DNA of 64,000 nt, from positions 28,972,201-29,036,200 of the forward strand of contig CM069589.1 in NCBI GenBank assembly GCA_035771175.1, given 5' to 3'. Positions 44,109 through 55,974 of this stretch are shown piece by piece. Position 1 is the stretch's first letter; each line of letters opens with the position of its first letter. Origin of the DNA: Paratinospora sagittata. Taxonomy: Eukaryota; Streptophyta; Magnoliopsida; Ranunculales; Menispermaceae. A program made the position numbers and the translations under genes. The notes beneath the pieces were generated by a model. That model was not told where the DNA came from. It did no database searches and saw only the letters and a program-made list of their open reading frames with translations.

Positions 44109-44935
44109 ATGCGAAGAGTAAGAAGTGCAGAAATCACACCTCTTGATCCGGAGATTGGGAGAACCTTTGGTAGACTGAGAAGAGATAGAAGAGCAGTAGC
44201 AGAAGAAGAAACCATGGCTGAAGGAAACAACCAGTTGCCTTTGAGGGACTACTTCAAGCCAGTGGTTAATAATAACTACTATGGGATTGCAAGACTGCCA
44301 ATCAATGCTAACAATTTTGAGTTGAAGCCCTCCTTGATCACAATGGTGCAGCAACACCAATTTAGTGGAGCACCTCAATAAGACCCTACAGTGAACATCG
44401 ACACATTTTTAAAAATGTGTCACTGTGAAGATAAATGGGGTACCTGAAGAGCATAAGACTAAGACTTTTTCCCTTTTCACTGAGGGACAAGGCGAGGTCA
44501 TGGCTTCAAACATTGATACCGAGAAGTATCACAACATGGGAAGAGATGCTTCAAAAATTTCTTCAGAAATTCTTCACACCTGCAAGGATTTCACAACTGA
44601 GAGCAGACATAAGTCCGTTTAAGCAGTTGGAATCTGAATCCTTGTATGAGGCGTGGGAGAGGTTCAAGGACCTACTGAGAAGATGTACTCAATATGGGTA
44701 CCAAGAGTGGCTACAAATCCAAATGTTCTATAATGCTATGATCTTATCTATATGGTTATTAGTTGATGCTGCAGCAGGAGGTAGACTCTTGGGAAAGAAA
44801 ACAAATGAAGCCTTGGTGTTGATTGAGGAGATGGCTTCCAATACATATGAGCGTGCAAGTGAGAGGGCACCAATCAAGAAAGTGGTTGGTTTACATGAGG
44901 TTGATCAAATGACTTCATTGTCAACATATGATTTA
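44109..44935 (+). pseudogene. Athila gag
   Basis: Begins MRRVRSAEITPLDPEIGRTF. PLRDYFKPV and NANNFELKPSLITMVQQ, then after a frame change near 44400 FPFSLRDKARSWLQTL, SITTWEEMLQKFLQKFF, QLESESLYEAWERFKDLLRR and EALVLIEEMASNTYERASER follow. These are the capsid blocks of Athila gag (SLRDKA..WL, LYEAWERFK.LLR). The tail after about 44930 no longer looks like gag, as a reverse LTR begins there. Confidence 0.88.
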
Positions 44936-46114
44936 TTCATCATTTTTCATAAGAATCAAGTATGCAGACACTTTACCAAGAAGACATGTCAGAATAACAC
45001 ATGCCTCTACTTCCCCCATTGGCCAATAGGTTCAGACCGGCACATTACCCGACACTAGTTCTACTAATCCTTCTACCCTTCCATTCTTTAGTGCTTCAAA
45101 AATACCATACCCACAGTGTACTAATCTAAGTAACACTGTCGGAACATTTTCCCAAATAACAAGTAAGTAGAAAGATAATTCCCACCAAGGTATTTAATCC
45201 AAAATACCCATGGCAATACCAATGCATAAATTCCATGTACATGTTCTCAAAACATAATGCACATATGTATACTAAGATGCATACCATTCAACAATGCAAT
45301 TTCATATAAATACAATGCTATAAATGGAGAAATAAGGCGAGGAATACTCACAAGCAGTCCAATAGCGAATTAAACAAGACAATTATATCGCAATTGGCCA
45401 ATCAACTCACATAAACCCGAAATGAATCATATACATACACCAATTGATCAAATTCGAGTCAATTATGCCCAAATACATAATTACTAACTCAATTCACATC
45501 TAATCCACACCAATTTGGATTAGAAACACTTAACACAAAACAATTGACGAATTTCAATCCAATTGCCTCAAAAGCCTCAAATTGGATAAATCTTCACATG
45601 GTCAAATTGAACTAAACACCATGCTACACCATGAAATTCATAAAATTGGCCCCATACTTTACTAAAGTATGCCATAAACATCAACATAGTTCACATGCTT
45701 ATCATTTGTACACCTAAATCATAGTAAATTCCATTAAAGTCTACATGCATGCCAAGTTTCAATTATACAAGCTAAACTCATCAATAAAATGGAAACTCAC
45801 CATTAAAGTATGTATAAACACTCCAATTAATGGAATCTAAACTCAAATTTGGTAGGTTAGGGTTTGAAATTCTGAAACCCTAACTTCACCCCAAATTACA
45901 ACTCATGTATGTGATCAAAACACTATACCAAAGTCGGAAATCAATCCAATAAGCATAACTAGAAGGAAAATGGGGAAGAAATATTACCTTGAGAGCAAAA
46001 TCCACCGACCCTAGCTCCAAATCACCCAAAATCCCCAATTTCTTCCTTCTCTTTGGTTTCTCCTCTTCCTTTAGCTGCAAATGATGCAAATAAGGAAGAA
46101 AAACGAGAAATTCG

Positions 46115-46122
46115 CTTATATA
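46115..46122 (-). promoter_or_regulatory. Predicted TATA box of the family X LTR
   Basis: Reverse-strand GGTATATAAGCG, about 50-190 bases downstream of the palindrome array. Confidence 0.5.
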
Positions 46123-46170
46123 CCATCATTGGGCCCACTTGCAAAATTAAAAAAAAAACTGCCCAAACGT

Positions 46171-46308
46171 GAGGAGCGCGCTTCTCCCATTCTCAAAAAA
46201 ACCAGATTTTAAATTCACACAAGAAGCGCGCCTCTCCATTCAAGGAGCGCGTTCCTCCAAAGACTGAAAACTCCAACTCTCGATTTTAAGCGAGGAGCGC
46301 ACTTCTGC
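46171..46308 (-). repeat. GGAGCGCGCTTCTCC palindrome array
   Basis: Four near-palindromic units: GAGGAGCGCGCTTCTCC (46171-46187), AGAAGCGCGCCTCTCC (about 46222), AAGGAGCGCGTTCCTCC (about 46242) and CGAGGAGCGCACTTCTG (about 46291). Confidence 0.8.
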
Positions 46309-46509
46309 TACCCATAAATTGAAAATTTACATGTCTAAGTGTATTTCCACTTACACATTCATACTAACAACATAGTAAACATGAAAATACACATAAATAC
46401 TTTGTATACACACAAAATACGAGTATTATACACACAAATACATACACAAGCACCTAAAGTCGAGCATTCTATGTCATCATGATATCATATGCGAAAGTGG
46501 GTTATTACA

Positions 46510-46955
46510 CAAGAAGTTTTACTATCTCTTGTGTGATTGGTTCTTCTTCTTTTGATAATGTGTTATGTGACTTAGGCGCTAGCAGTAATTTAATGCCTCT
46601 ATACATTTCCAGGAAGCTTGGACTTGGTGAAGTGAAGCCCACAACAATCTTATTGCAACTAGCGGACCGATAAATCACCTATCCTTCGGGGATTATAGAA
46701 GATGTGCTTGTCAAGGTGGACAAATTCATCTTTCCGATGGATTTCGTTGTGCTAGACATGGAAGAAGAGGGAGATGTTCATCTAATTCTAGGGAGACCAT
46801 TCCTTGCCACCAGGAGAGCTTTAATAGACGTAGAGTTTGGTGAGCTCACATTGAGAGTGAACGAAGAGAAAGTGTTGTTCACAATTTACAACACGCACAA
46901 GGCTCCAGAAAAGATGAAGAGTTTCCACCAGATTGATGTAAAGGGGGCAAATTAA
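46510..46955 (+). pseudogene. Athila protease
   Basis: RSFTISCVIGSSSFDNVLCD then LGASSNLMPLYISRKLGLGE, DKFIFPMDFVVLDMEE and LILGRPFLATRRALIDVEFG. DLGA replaces DSGA as in the reverse copy at 14189-14902. One TAA at about 46671. After 46955 no RT follows. Confidence 0.85.
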
Positions 46956-47961
46956 AAGTGTGTTCCAAAGGCTTATGACAAGCCTAAAAAGAAAAAAAAT
47001 AGTGGAGCAATTAGATGACCCACTTCCATTGGTGTGGTCAGACTGCTATTTGAATGGTGAAGCAAAGAATTTGTAGCATTGTTTTGGGGCGGTTAAGCAA
47101 AAAGGTCGATATCAAGGAAGTGTCAAAACAATGATTCTTGATGAACCACCTTAAGAAAGTCAGAGAGACTCTAGCTTAAGACTATAAAAAAGCGCTTATT
47201 CGGAGGCAATCCAACTGATTTTTTTTAGTTTTTATGTTCAATTTTATCTTTAGTCATTGTGGTATAGAATTTGCATTTGGGTTATTCATCAAATAACATG
47301 TTTTTGTCCCTTTTTCAGGTCACATCGAGAAGAGATCAAAAGGACCAGAGGCATTGCCTGTTTTTTTTTTTTTAAGTTACTGAAAAGAAAAAGGGCACCA
47401 AATCGATTCTGGGCACTGTGGCGCTACACCAAGGCGTCGCGGCGCTGTTGAAAACATAAATAAATAAATAGAGAAAAAAATAGCATTCCTCCTTCATTTC
47501 TTCATTCCCCTCTCTTTGTTGTTTCAAATCCAAGTTTCTCAAGCAAAACTCCTCTTCCATCATTTTTGGGCCATTACCACCACCATTGTTGAAGAACCAC
47601 CACGGCAAGCTCGATTTGGAGATAGGGCATCAAGTTTGGGGGTTTCTTGAATCTACTTCACTTTGTAAGTTCCTCATTTAGTTTTGTGGTTCATTTTGAA
47701 AAACTTTGATGCTAGTTGAGACTTTCATTGATTATTGATGATAATAGAGAGGATTTAATCATCTGGAACATATATTTTGGGTATGAAATGGTGAAAATGG
47801 AGTGAAAGTGAGTTTGGTTGATTATTGTCGACATTGTATCCAATTATGGTGACCGTATTGGAGTGTATCATTTGAGTGTTTGTTTAATGCCATGTTGATT
47901 TTCTTGGATTAGTTGTGTTGATTACCTGTTTGAAGAGTTCTTGATAGTCAATACCATTGTT
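46956..47961 (+). other. Deletion junction and leader of the 3' ORF
   Basis: AAGCGCTTATTCGGAGGC near 47190 followed by AATCCAAC matches the post-integrase sequence of the reverse Athila copy, so RT, RNase H and integrase are deleted upstream. GGCGTCGCGGCGCTG (about 47431) repeats the GC-rich LTR motif inside the element. CT-rich sequence (47480-47540) precedes the ORF at 47962. Confidence 0.65.
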
Positions 47962-48740
47962 ATGGCACCAAAACGGGCTAGAGATTCATCTTCCCACTCG
48001 TATGATCCTACACGATTTATAAGTTATGAAACCTCTAAACAATATTATGAATATGTGGCGAAGAGAAGCCTAGTTAAAGAAAGGGGTATTAGTGTTCCTG
48101 TTGCGCATAATCCTAAGTTTGCTAGCATGATTGCAGCAAGACATTGGCAGGAATTTGTAAGACAACCTGAGCCCACAATAATTCCTCTCGTACGAGAATT
48201 TTATGTCAATGCCCATGAGCATAATGATTACAAAGTGTTTGGAAGATGGTTTCATTTGAAAGGGTCACAATTAATGCATACTATAGGCTGTAGAACATAG
48301 AGGACGATGAGTACTCTAAATACATTTCTGATGGGATTGACACGGATGATATGATCAACACTCTTTGCCCACTGAACGCTGAATGGAAGTATTACAAGGG
48401 AGTTCCAATCACAATGTCCAAGAAGGGGCTGACCAGCATAAGCAAAACATGGTTGAGTTTTCTGAGTGCCAAGATGATATCGGGGGATCACAAAAATGAT
48501 AGAACCAAATATCGTGTTATTTTTCTGTTTACTAAAGTTTCTGGAAAATCAATAGATGTTGGAAAAGTGATTCAAGAGTCCATCATTTATAGCATTAAGC
48601 CTCCCACCACTGGAGGGCATACTCATCCTTCATTGATGTGTGCCTTACGTCATAAGGCACGAGTGACATGGAATTAGGATGAGGAGTTACTGTATCCTTA
48701 GGTTGCCATTGATTTCGAGGGGTAGTTTTGAATTTTTGAT
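47962..48740 (+). pseudogene. Athila 3' ORF (transposase_32-like, at the env-like position)
   Basis: MAPKRARDSSSHSYDPTRFI opens the frame; HWQEFVRQPEPTIIPLVREF YVNA is followed by a frame change near 48290, then WKYYKGVPITMSKKGLTSIS and TWLSFLSAKMISGDHKN, and VGKVIQESI. The LVREFY.N / W..F....L.P pattern is that of the plant transposase_32 family, the usual content of the region 3' of pol in Athila. The role is unknown. Two late stops and one frameshift. Confidence 0.75.
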
Positions 48741-48815
48741 GTTTAAAAAAAAAAAAGATCATGAATAATTTCATATTCCATCATGAACGTGATTTGATTT
48801 GATCTTGTCTGAATG

Positions 48816-50286
48816 TGTTGCGATAAAATTCAGATTTGCAAGTGTATGAATAGTCAAGTTATAATAAATCCGAGGTGAGTCGGGTTATCGTATCCACAGG
48901 GATTGTTTACCTCACCAATTACCGTTTTCACTAATTTCTAACTTTATCAAGTAATCAAACTATAGAGATTTAAATGAATTAAAAATCAAATATAACTAAT
49001 TTAAACTAAACGAATTATGATAAAAGTCTATATGCGAAAATTTAGAGAATCAACTTCACCTAACCTTTTAATTATGTAATTTAGACGTGTCTAGTATCAA
49101 ATCAATTTCTTAGTCTATAAGTCAAAATCCTCTCGTCTCTAATTCCCTCTCTCGAGTGCCGAATTAGAACGTATCATTAAGATTATGATTCGATCTCTCG
49201 ATAAAACCCTAATTCCTAACAACCCATTAAACTCTGTGATTTTCTTACAACTTCATGAAACCTTGTAAACCTCTCGATTCTACAACGAATTCATGTCATA
49301 ATCCCCTAGTTCCAACCTAGAAAACCCTCTCTCGAGTGCCGCTCTCCAAGTCTAGAATCATTCGATTTGTGGCCAAGAAACCGAAAGCATTAAGAATATG
49401 GAATTATAAATAAACTATGAAAATTTCATTGATAATAAATAAAATCTAATATTAAACCATAATATTCAAGTTAAGATCTGTATCCTCTCTAGAACAATAT
49501 ATTAGTTTATACTTTGAATGATCAAAACACAAAACATGGAGAAAAACTCTAAAGTAAACATGAATAGCAAACTAGAAATATTAGAACTTGAATCTTCCTC
49601 CTTGCTTCCAAACTTGAATCTTCGTGTTCCTTCACTCCTAGCCTTCTTGTTCTATTCACCAATGTGTTCTCCTCTAAAAACCCTAAAAAGTGATATATTA
49701 TATGCCCCTTTTCGTTCAAAATCCAAATTAAAAAGTCCTCCAAAAGAAGTCGTCCAAATTGAAATTGCAACATAGGGGTGCTAGCGCCACGACGCCCTGA
49801 TAAATGTATCTAGCGCCGCGACGCTGCGTTCAATTTTTCTAGCGCCGCGGCACCCAGTCCCTCATTATTTCAGCACATTTCAGTGTCGTGACGCCCAGAG
49901 CCTCACTTTTCACTGGTTCTCGCGCCACGACACCCAGAACCTCAACTGTTGCGCCTGATTCGTGGACTTAGCCAATTTTTGCCTCTTTTATGCTTGGCCT
50001 TTTCATTCTTCTCCTTTGCCACTTTTTGTACATGTTCTTCTCATCCAAATCCATGACTAATGCATCCAAACACCTACAAAAACAAAGTAGATTAAATTAA
50101 TAACTCACTCAAATACAAATTAAATCAAATTTATTAACTAATCAACTAAAATAATGCATAAAAACCAAATTAATCCTAAACTAACAAATATATTAAAACT
50201 AACATAAACCTATCAAACTAATGCATGAACTGTCCTAAAATACACCTAAAACATGCTCTAAAACCTATCTAAATATACAACTATCA
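48816..50286 (-). mobile_element. Athila-type solo LTR, reverse strand
   Basis: TGTTGCGATAAAATTC...CAACTATCA, flanked by GAATG at 48811-48815 and 50287-50291, a perfect 5-bp duplication. Same family as 8164-9656. Five 15-bp GC-rich units (49783-49935) lie upstream, in its orientation, of CATATAATATATC (49691-49703). Confidence 0.9.
49783..49935 (-). repeat. Array of AGCGCCGCGACGCCC units
   Basis: Five variants start at 49783, 49812, 49841, 49882 and 49921 (AGCGCCACGACGCCC, AGCGCCGCGACGCTG, AGCGCCGCGGCACCC, AGTGTCGTGACGCCC, CGCGCCACGACACCC). Confidence 0.85.
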
Positions 50287-50291
50287 GAATG

Positions 50292-51528
50292 GTCTATGAA
50301 AAGATTAGCACCTGGTTTTGAACATGACTGTTGGAAAATTAGAAAGTACTCTTAAGTTTGTGTGCTTGATTTACTTTCCCATGTTTATTGGATATTCTTG
50401 TTGACTTTTGAGTATGAATCATGATATGAGTGTCACTTACTCTTTAAATTGAGATTTTGCAAGTTAAGCATCTTTAGGTCTCACTTTTCAAACTGAACAC
50501 TAGAAGTTGCTTGATCTCTTCTTAAGGCAAAAACCTAGGAATCACACCATGATAGAGATGATTTAGACCATTTTTTGATAGATTGAGCCAAAAAGCCTAC
50601 CCAATGGTTATATTGCCCCTAGTCACCCTATTTTGAGCCTGATATCTTGTTTATTGTCACCTAATATGATAAGTCAATGCCTTTATTTGAATTATCCCTG
50701 TTTTTCACGCTTGCACCCTTAACTCTTTGAAATTGTTCTTTATAAAGAGGGTTGGGTTGTTTTTCATGGGAGTATATGAGAAAATGGGCTATGAAATGAA
50801 AATATGATGTGAAGGTGACGAAGATGAAGGTTTCATGTGAAAAAGAGAAAAAGAAAGATGAAGAATGAAAAGAATGAAAAAGAAAAAAGAAAAATTATGT
50901 TTCTTCGTCAATGTATGAAATGAATAAGTTTGGGGGTGTATGTGGGGTAATGAGGATGAAAAATGTAAAAAATGTTGATCTTATGTTGGGGTTTGGTTCA
51001 TGTTGTAAGGCATGGGATATGTGTAAAAGTTTGTGTTTCAAAGATGTTTTGGGAGCTTTGAGCTTCGTTTTATCCATTTTATGATACCCTTAACCTTAGC
51101 CTTACATTACAAGCTTGATAAAGTCCTATTGATCGTAATTAGTGTGAAACCTACATTAATGGAGAGATTTGTGAAAAGCAACCATATGAAGTTCATGTTT
51201 TGTCTTGTTGAGATTATATTTTCTATCTTGCTTGCATTGGTCTATATGATTTATGAGTGGTCATGTGAATGATTTGTTTTGCTTATTTGTCAATCACGAT
51301 AAAAAAAGAAGACATGGTTTTGAAGGTTGAAATTCTAGACAAACAAGTTTAAACTTTCGAAGTTTTCCCTTGAGTTATGTTGTATGAGATTTGTGTCGTC
51401 TTTGAGATCAAGTGGATCCATTTTAATAAATCAAACCCTTGTTCACTCTGGAATATGTGTACAGTTTTCTTGTTCAACTTCATTTTTCTCTTTGCTCGGG
51501 ACGATCAAAGTCTAAGTTTGGGGGAATT
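50292..51528 (+). other. Athila 3' noncoding region and polypurine tract
   Basis: GATTGAGCCAAAAAGCCTACC near 50581 corresponds to a reverse-strand segment near 10580-10640 in the other Athila copy. It ends AAGTTTGGGGGAATT (51514-51528), the polypurine tract. No gene. Confidence 0.65.
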
Positions 51529-52968
51529 TAATAAGTTGAGTTTTAGTATGCATTCTGCATGTTAATTTATTATGTTTTTAAGTGCATTTTCTTAGTTTTT
51601 AAGTGTTTTTGCATAATTAGTACACTTAGTTACTTTAGGTTCATTTATGTGTTTAGATGAGTTTTTGAAGTTGTTTTCATTAATTTGATGCACTTGTGTT
51701 TTTTATTTGTTTTGTAGGTAAATGGTGAGCTTTAAAGTGATTGAAACAAGGTTCAAATGATGCTCAAAAGATGTCAAGAACATGTGCAAGAAGTAGGCAA
51801 AAGATGGAGAAAATTTGCTAAGTATAAAAGCCAAAAATGGGCAAATTACACTCTGGGCGTCGTGGCGCCAGATAACGGCGTCGCGACGTCATGATAAAGA
51901 CACAAAGAAGAAGAAAGTGGCATTTTGGTCACCGCGGCGCCATGATGAAACCTCTTGTGTGTATTTTGTATTTTGGACAGATTTTTCTTGGGCCATTTTT
52001 GGTATTTTCGAACCACCAATGCACTTAAGCTTCATTTTAGGGTTTGTAGTCACTTACTAAGAAAGATTAGGATTAGGTTTAGAAAAAGAGGCAATACAAG
52101 AGGTTGAAGAAGGGAGAAAAGCTACACGATTGGAGAAGAAAAAGAGAATGAGTTTGTCCACTTGTAAAAGGGGATTCTCTTCATTTCTATTCTACTTTAG
52201 TTTGTTCCAATGATGTCTTCTTTATCTATCTATCTTGTAACCATTGATTTGGACATGAACTAATTTTCTAATCTAGGGATTGATTGAGCTATGGTTTATT
52301 TTATGGGTTGAATATTATTGTTTATGTGTTATGGTTAAATTGATAGGTTTATTTACAAGTTCAAGTTCTTAATGCTTTTAATATGTTGGCCACATCTTAA
52401 ATGAGTTTAGATTTGATTTCTTACGCTCGGGAGAGGTGTTTTCGAATCAGATCTGGGAACTTATAACTTACTAATTTGTATTGAGTCGGGAGACCTACAA
52501 CTCCTTTGAAATCATTTAAAGTGAATCATAAATCTTAATGCATTTTTATTTAATTAATTTACACTCGGGAAAGGGAATTGGTTTTATAAAAATAGATGTT
52601 TGAATTACACTCGGGAGAGAGATTTGAATGAAGTAAGATCCGTGATTTATAAACTAAGCAATTTAATTCAATAACATAGCCTTTTGAAACCCATAAAATA
52701 AATATAGTGAAATCAATCTCTAGAGTTTAAATCCATTGATATATTCTTCATTTTAATTCAAGTTGCTTTGATTATTTTTAATTTTGATTACTTTAAATTT
52801 CAGCAATCATCCATCCAAATATCGTTCACCTAAATAAAATCATTTTCATAGTAGTTTTGGGCATTTATATTAGTAATTTTGACTATCCCTATGGACGATA
52901 CCCAACTCACCTTGGGATATTATAACATGATAATTGTACATTTGCGATACACGATATTGTCACGATCA
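51529..52968 (+). mobile_element. Athila 3' LTR
   Basis: TAATAAGTTGAGTTTTAG...GTCACGATCA, 1440 bp, with GGGCGTCGTGGCGCC near 51855. Collinear with the split 5' LTR. Confidence 0.88.
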
Positions 52969-53035
52969 AGTTTTTTGCGTCGTTGTCAGGGATAGTGCCA
53001 TTTTTACTTTTATTAATACCAATTCAAATTGAGTT
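52969..53035 (+). other. Second Athila primer site and leader, truncated
   Basis: TTGCGTCGTTGTCAGGGATAG and about 45 bases after it repeat the leader at 43963-44030. The sequence diverges at 53036. An LTR followed again by leader means a tandem (LTR-internal-LTR-internal) arrangement. Confidence 0.75.
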
Positions 53036-53089
53036 GGACACAATGATTAATTAAAACTTTAAGCACAAACTAAGCAATGTAATGGGAAA

Positions 53090-53591
53090 AAACGACCAAG
53101 GGAAGAAACATCTTCTTCATCAAGTGGTTTCTCTTTATCTTCCTCTTCCGATGACTCTGTTGAAGAAATCATATGTATTATTTATCCGAAAACCTACTCC
53201 ATACCTCCCGTAAGGCCTGAGCCACCCGGTGCCGTTCATAGAGGACCTTTAGTTGAAAATCTCCCAGGCCAGTCTTCGGAGTCCAACTCCGCAAGCTTTC
53301 AGTTGGTTGTAAAGCTTCACTGCGAGCAGGAGCAAAGACTAAATGAACTTGAGAAGGTCACCAGACTTCAAAAGGATATGCTGCTGATTCTTCTCAAGAA
53401 ATGACAAGTCTCAAGTTGATCTTAAAGAAGAGATTAGAGGGAGTTCTGCCTACACCATGAGCCAGAGGAAAAGGCTTGGTCATGTGCTTGCCTACATGAA
53501 GAAAAAGGGTGTAAGCATAGATGACCGCCTCATCTGCCACGATCTGTTAGACCCACGACCTCGATTAGACATTCTCCCACGGCCTCAGTGA
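53090..53591 (+). pseudogene. Small coiled-coil ORF, copy 1 (unrecognised family)
   Basis: Ser-rich start (SLSSSSDDS type), then YPKTYSIPPVRPEPP, SASFQLVVKLHCEQEQRLNE and LEKVTRLQKDMLLILLKK, a heptad-like Leu pattern of about 35 residues. After a frame change comes DLKEEIRGSSAYTMSQRKRL then GHVLAYMKKKGVSIDDRL and PRPRLDILPRPQ with TGA at 53589. A basic C-terminus after a coiled coil would suit dimerising RNA-binding, but that is a guess. Copy 2 is at 58361-58796. Confidence 0.55.
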
Positions 53592-55374
53592 GACAAGCTC
53601 AATCTCGCGATGCTCAGGGCACTCCACCCGAGGCTCTATGACAACCGCTCTCTGCCTCTGTCTGTCTGTTTGTCTGTCGGGTGTAAATCTTTGTTGTTGT
53701 AAAGTTTTTTGTTAAAATGTTCCTCCAGACCTTTCAAAACTTTAATACAAGTTATTTGAAGATCGGTAGCTCAACATTAATGTCTTAACTGTATGAGTTT
53801 ACTCTATTTTAATCCCTTGTTTCACTTTCACAATGAGTTTTGCACATCTCACTACTTAGTTAATGTTTGCCTAATTATGCTTTGTTATTTTGTCTGACTA
53901 TTCTTAATGCATGACTATTTTGCTTTCATGAACATGATTATCTCTCATCATGCTAATAATGTCTTGTTCATTGCCGACATTTCCTAATAAGCTGTATCAT
54001 GATGAAATATTATTACGACTAATGCTATTTACTTTGTGATATCTTTCTTGAGGTTAATCACATCTTTTGTCATTATTAGTTCATTATCTGCATCATCCAT
54101 TTGTGAGTGTTTGATTATCTGTTCGTCTTGAACTCCATATGATACTTGATTATTTGATGATCAAGTACATAATAGCTAGGTTATGCTTAACAACTTATCT
54201 CTACCTATGCTAGTTCATATCATGATCATGTTTGCTTTGAACTTAGAAAATTATATCCATGCATGACTCATGAATGTGCAAATCTATAGGCCATGTACAC
54301 AACTTCTTATCCTACGCCTATTTTTCGTGAAAAGAAAATTGCCTATTCATATCCATTATCTTTCGGCATTCTCTTTTTTCATGAATTCCTAATTTTGATG
54401 CATTCTCTTCATCTCAAATCATATAAGCATCAAATTCTTGAATATTTGATTTCTAATGAGTGTATATGCTTCAAAATCATTTTTCATTAGAATCAAAACA
54501 ATCTAGGCTATGCTTCAATTGAAATTATTTGTCTAGTATATGAAAATGAATATATGTTGTTGTTTGAATGATATCTATAAAATTCAACATGTATTCAATA
54601 TGTTTAGGCCTTGTTCTTCATCTTATATATTTCCATACGCCTAAACTATGGAAAGTTCACGACTTTCACTCTCTCGTGACATTGATGTTGCTCTTCAATA
54701 TTAAATCTTGTATGCATCAATTGATTGTGATCTTTGATATCTAATAGATGACATGTACTTCAAACTATATACTTTGCATCTTATTAGAATCATAATAATC
54801 AGGCCTTGCTTAATCATAAATCATTTTGCCTACGCTATAAGTATGCTTATGTTTGATTATCTACAAATTTTAAAGCATATTATGTGTCAAGCTTGGATTG
54901 ATTATCAAATCTATTCTTATGCCAAGCACCAGGAGAATAATTGCCCACGTTTAAAAAATTCTCTATGAATTCATCTTTCGACAATTCCTTCTCATCCCCA
55001 ATGACTAAGATTCTCAGCTACGCTTTTGTTTTTAAATCTTATAGCCTATGAATAAGTCAAACTATTTCTTACTGTGCTTAAAGATAAGATATGTTTCTCA
55101 CGTGACTAACAGTATACGCATTCTCACGTACCTAACTATGACAAGTTGTCATAAATCATCTTGAGGGTGAGTACACAAAGTAAGGAGGAGTCTCCATGTA
55201 AGGAGTAGCTTCGCTACTCTACTACGTCACAAGGGGAGATCTTAGCCTATTTTCTTCACCTTTTTTATGATATCAAAGGGGGAGAAGAAAAATAAGAGAA
55301 TTAGATGGGGGAAAGGAAAAACACATTGTTCTTTTTGCTTAAAGCGCGTAATTTTTTGATTTGTTTGCCATCAT
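53592..55374 (+). other. Gene-free 3' region of the non-autonomous element
   Basis: AT-rich, with TCTGTCTGTCTGTTTGTCTG (about 53658) as the only simple repeat. Two short frames (54293, 54753) have no recognisable content. Confidence 0.5.
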
Positions 55375-55974
55375 AAAAAAGGGGGAGATTGTTAACCTAA
55401 GCGGTTCATCATTTAGCTCGTCCCTAAGTATACTTGATGAAGTATATTTTGATGATTACAAACGAAATCACTGTCGCTGCTAATGAGCTTTATTCAAGCA
55501 CCTATCTCAGCACCTCTGGAAAGCAAAAAGCCAAAGAATTATTCGATCAAGGAACTCAAGGTCATATCAGACGTTCCAGTTCATTTTAATCAAATGACCT
55601 CAATAATCATATCATGATTTCAAGATCACTTCACACGAACGATTAGATCAAGCTTCAAGACTACATCTTTTGATCAACGTTCAAGACATTCAACTCAAGA
55701 TCGAAGTTCATTGAAGACCTCATAATGAAGATTCAGATTTAAAGATTATGAGAAAATGAGAAATACACAGTATTTAAGGTATATCTTTCTCTAATCGATA
55801 TCGCTCAAACGTTTTTAAAAACCATGCACAATTCACTTACATACTTGCATGTTTTGATCATACACTTTACGGTATTTCAAATGATTTAATTTTCTATGTT
55901 TAATTTGAAATTTATCGAGTTTTTATTCGCATTCATCGTATTTTTAATCGCAAGTCAAAACTGTGTTTCTAAAG

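Larger units (their letters stand above)
44981..46509 (-). mobile_element. Reverse-strand LTR (family X) within the Athila element
   Basis: Right end reads GGGTTATTACA, reverse of TGTAATAACCCAC, and the first 90 bp match the LTR at 62570. On the reverse strand it has a GC-rich palindrome array (46171-46308), a TATATAAG box (46115-46122) and AAGGTAATATTTC, a possible splice donor, near 45985. It interrupts the protease region: CAAGA follows at 46510. CAAGA also occurs at 44976-44980, which gives the left border proposed here, but that end lacks the expected TG. Confidence 0.55.
39516..52968 (+). mobile_element. Athila element, internally deleted, with nested LTR insertions
   Basis: 5' LTR (39516-39612 and 42621-43956), Asp-tRNA primer site, gag, protease, then a deletion of RT, RNase H and integrase, a 3' transposase_32-like ORF, polypurine tract, 3' LTR (51529-52968). 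The LTRs are about 1.44 kb each and near-identical in sequence. Both have lost the first TG (CG in the left, TA in the right). Three further LTRs sit within it: 39613-42620, about 44981-46509 and 48816-50286. It cannot move by itself. Confidence 0.8.
53036..55389 (+). mobile_element. Internal region of a non-autonomous Copia-type element, 3' part
   Basis: It holds a coiled-coil ORF (53090-53591), then about 1.8 kb of AT-rich sequence without a gene, with CATCATAAAAAAGGGGGAGAT, the polypurine tract, at 55375-55389 before an LTR. No gag, RT, integrase or RNase H. 5' LTR lost at the junction with the Athila leader. Confidence 0.65.

Noticed and set aside
44043..44378. 111-codon reverse ORF
   Set aside because: Shadow of the Athila gag frame on the opposite strand.
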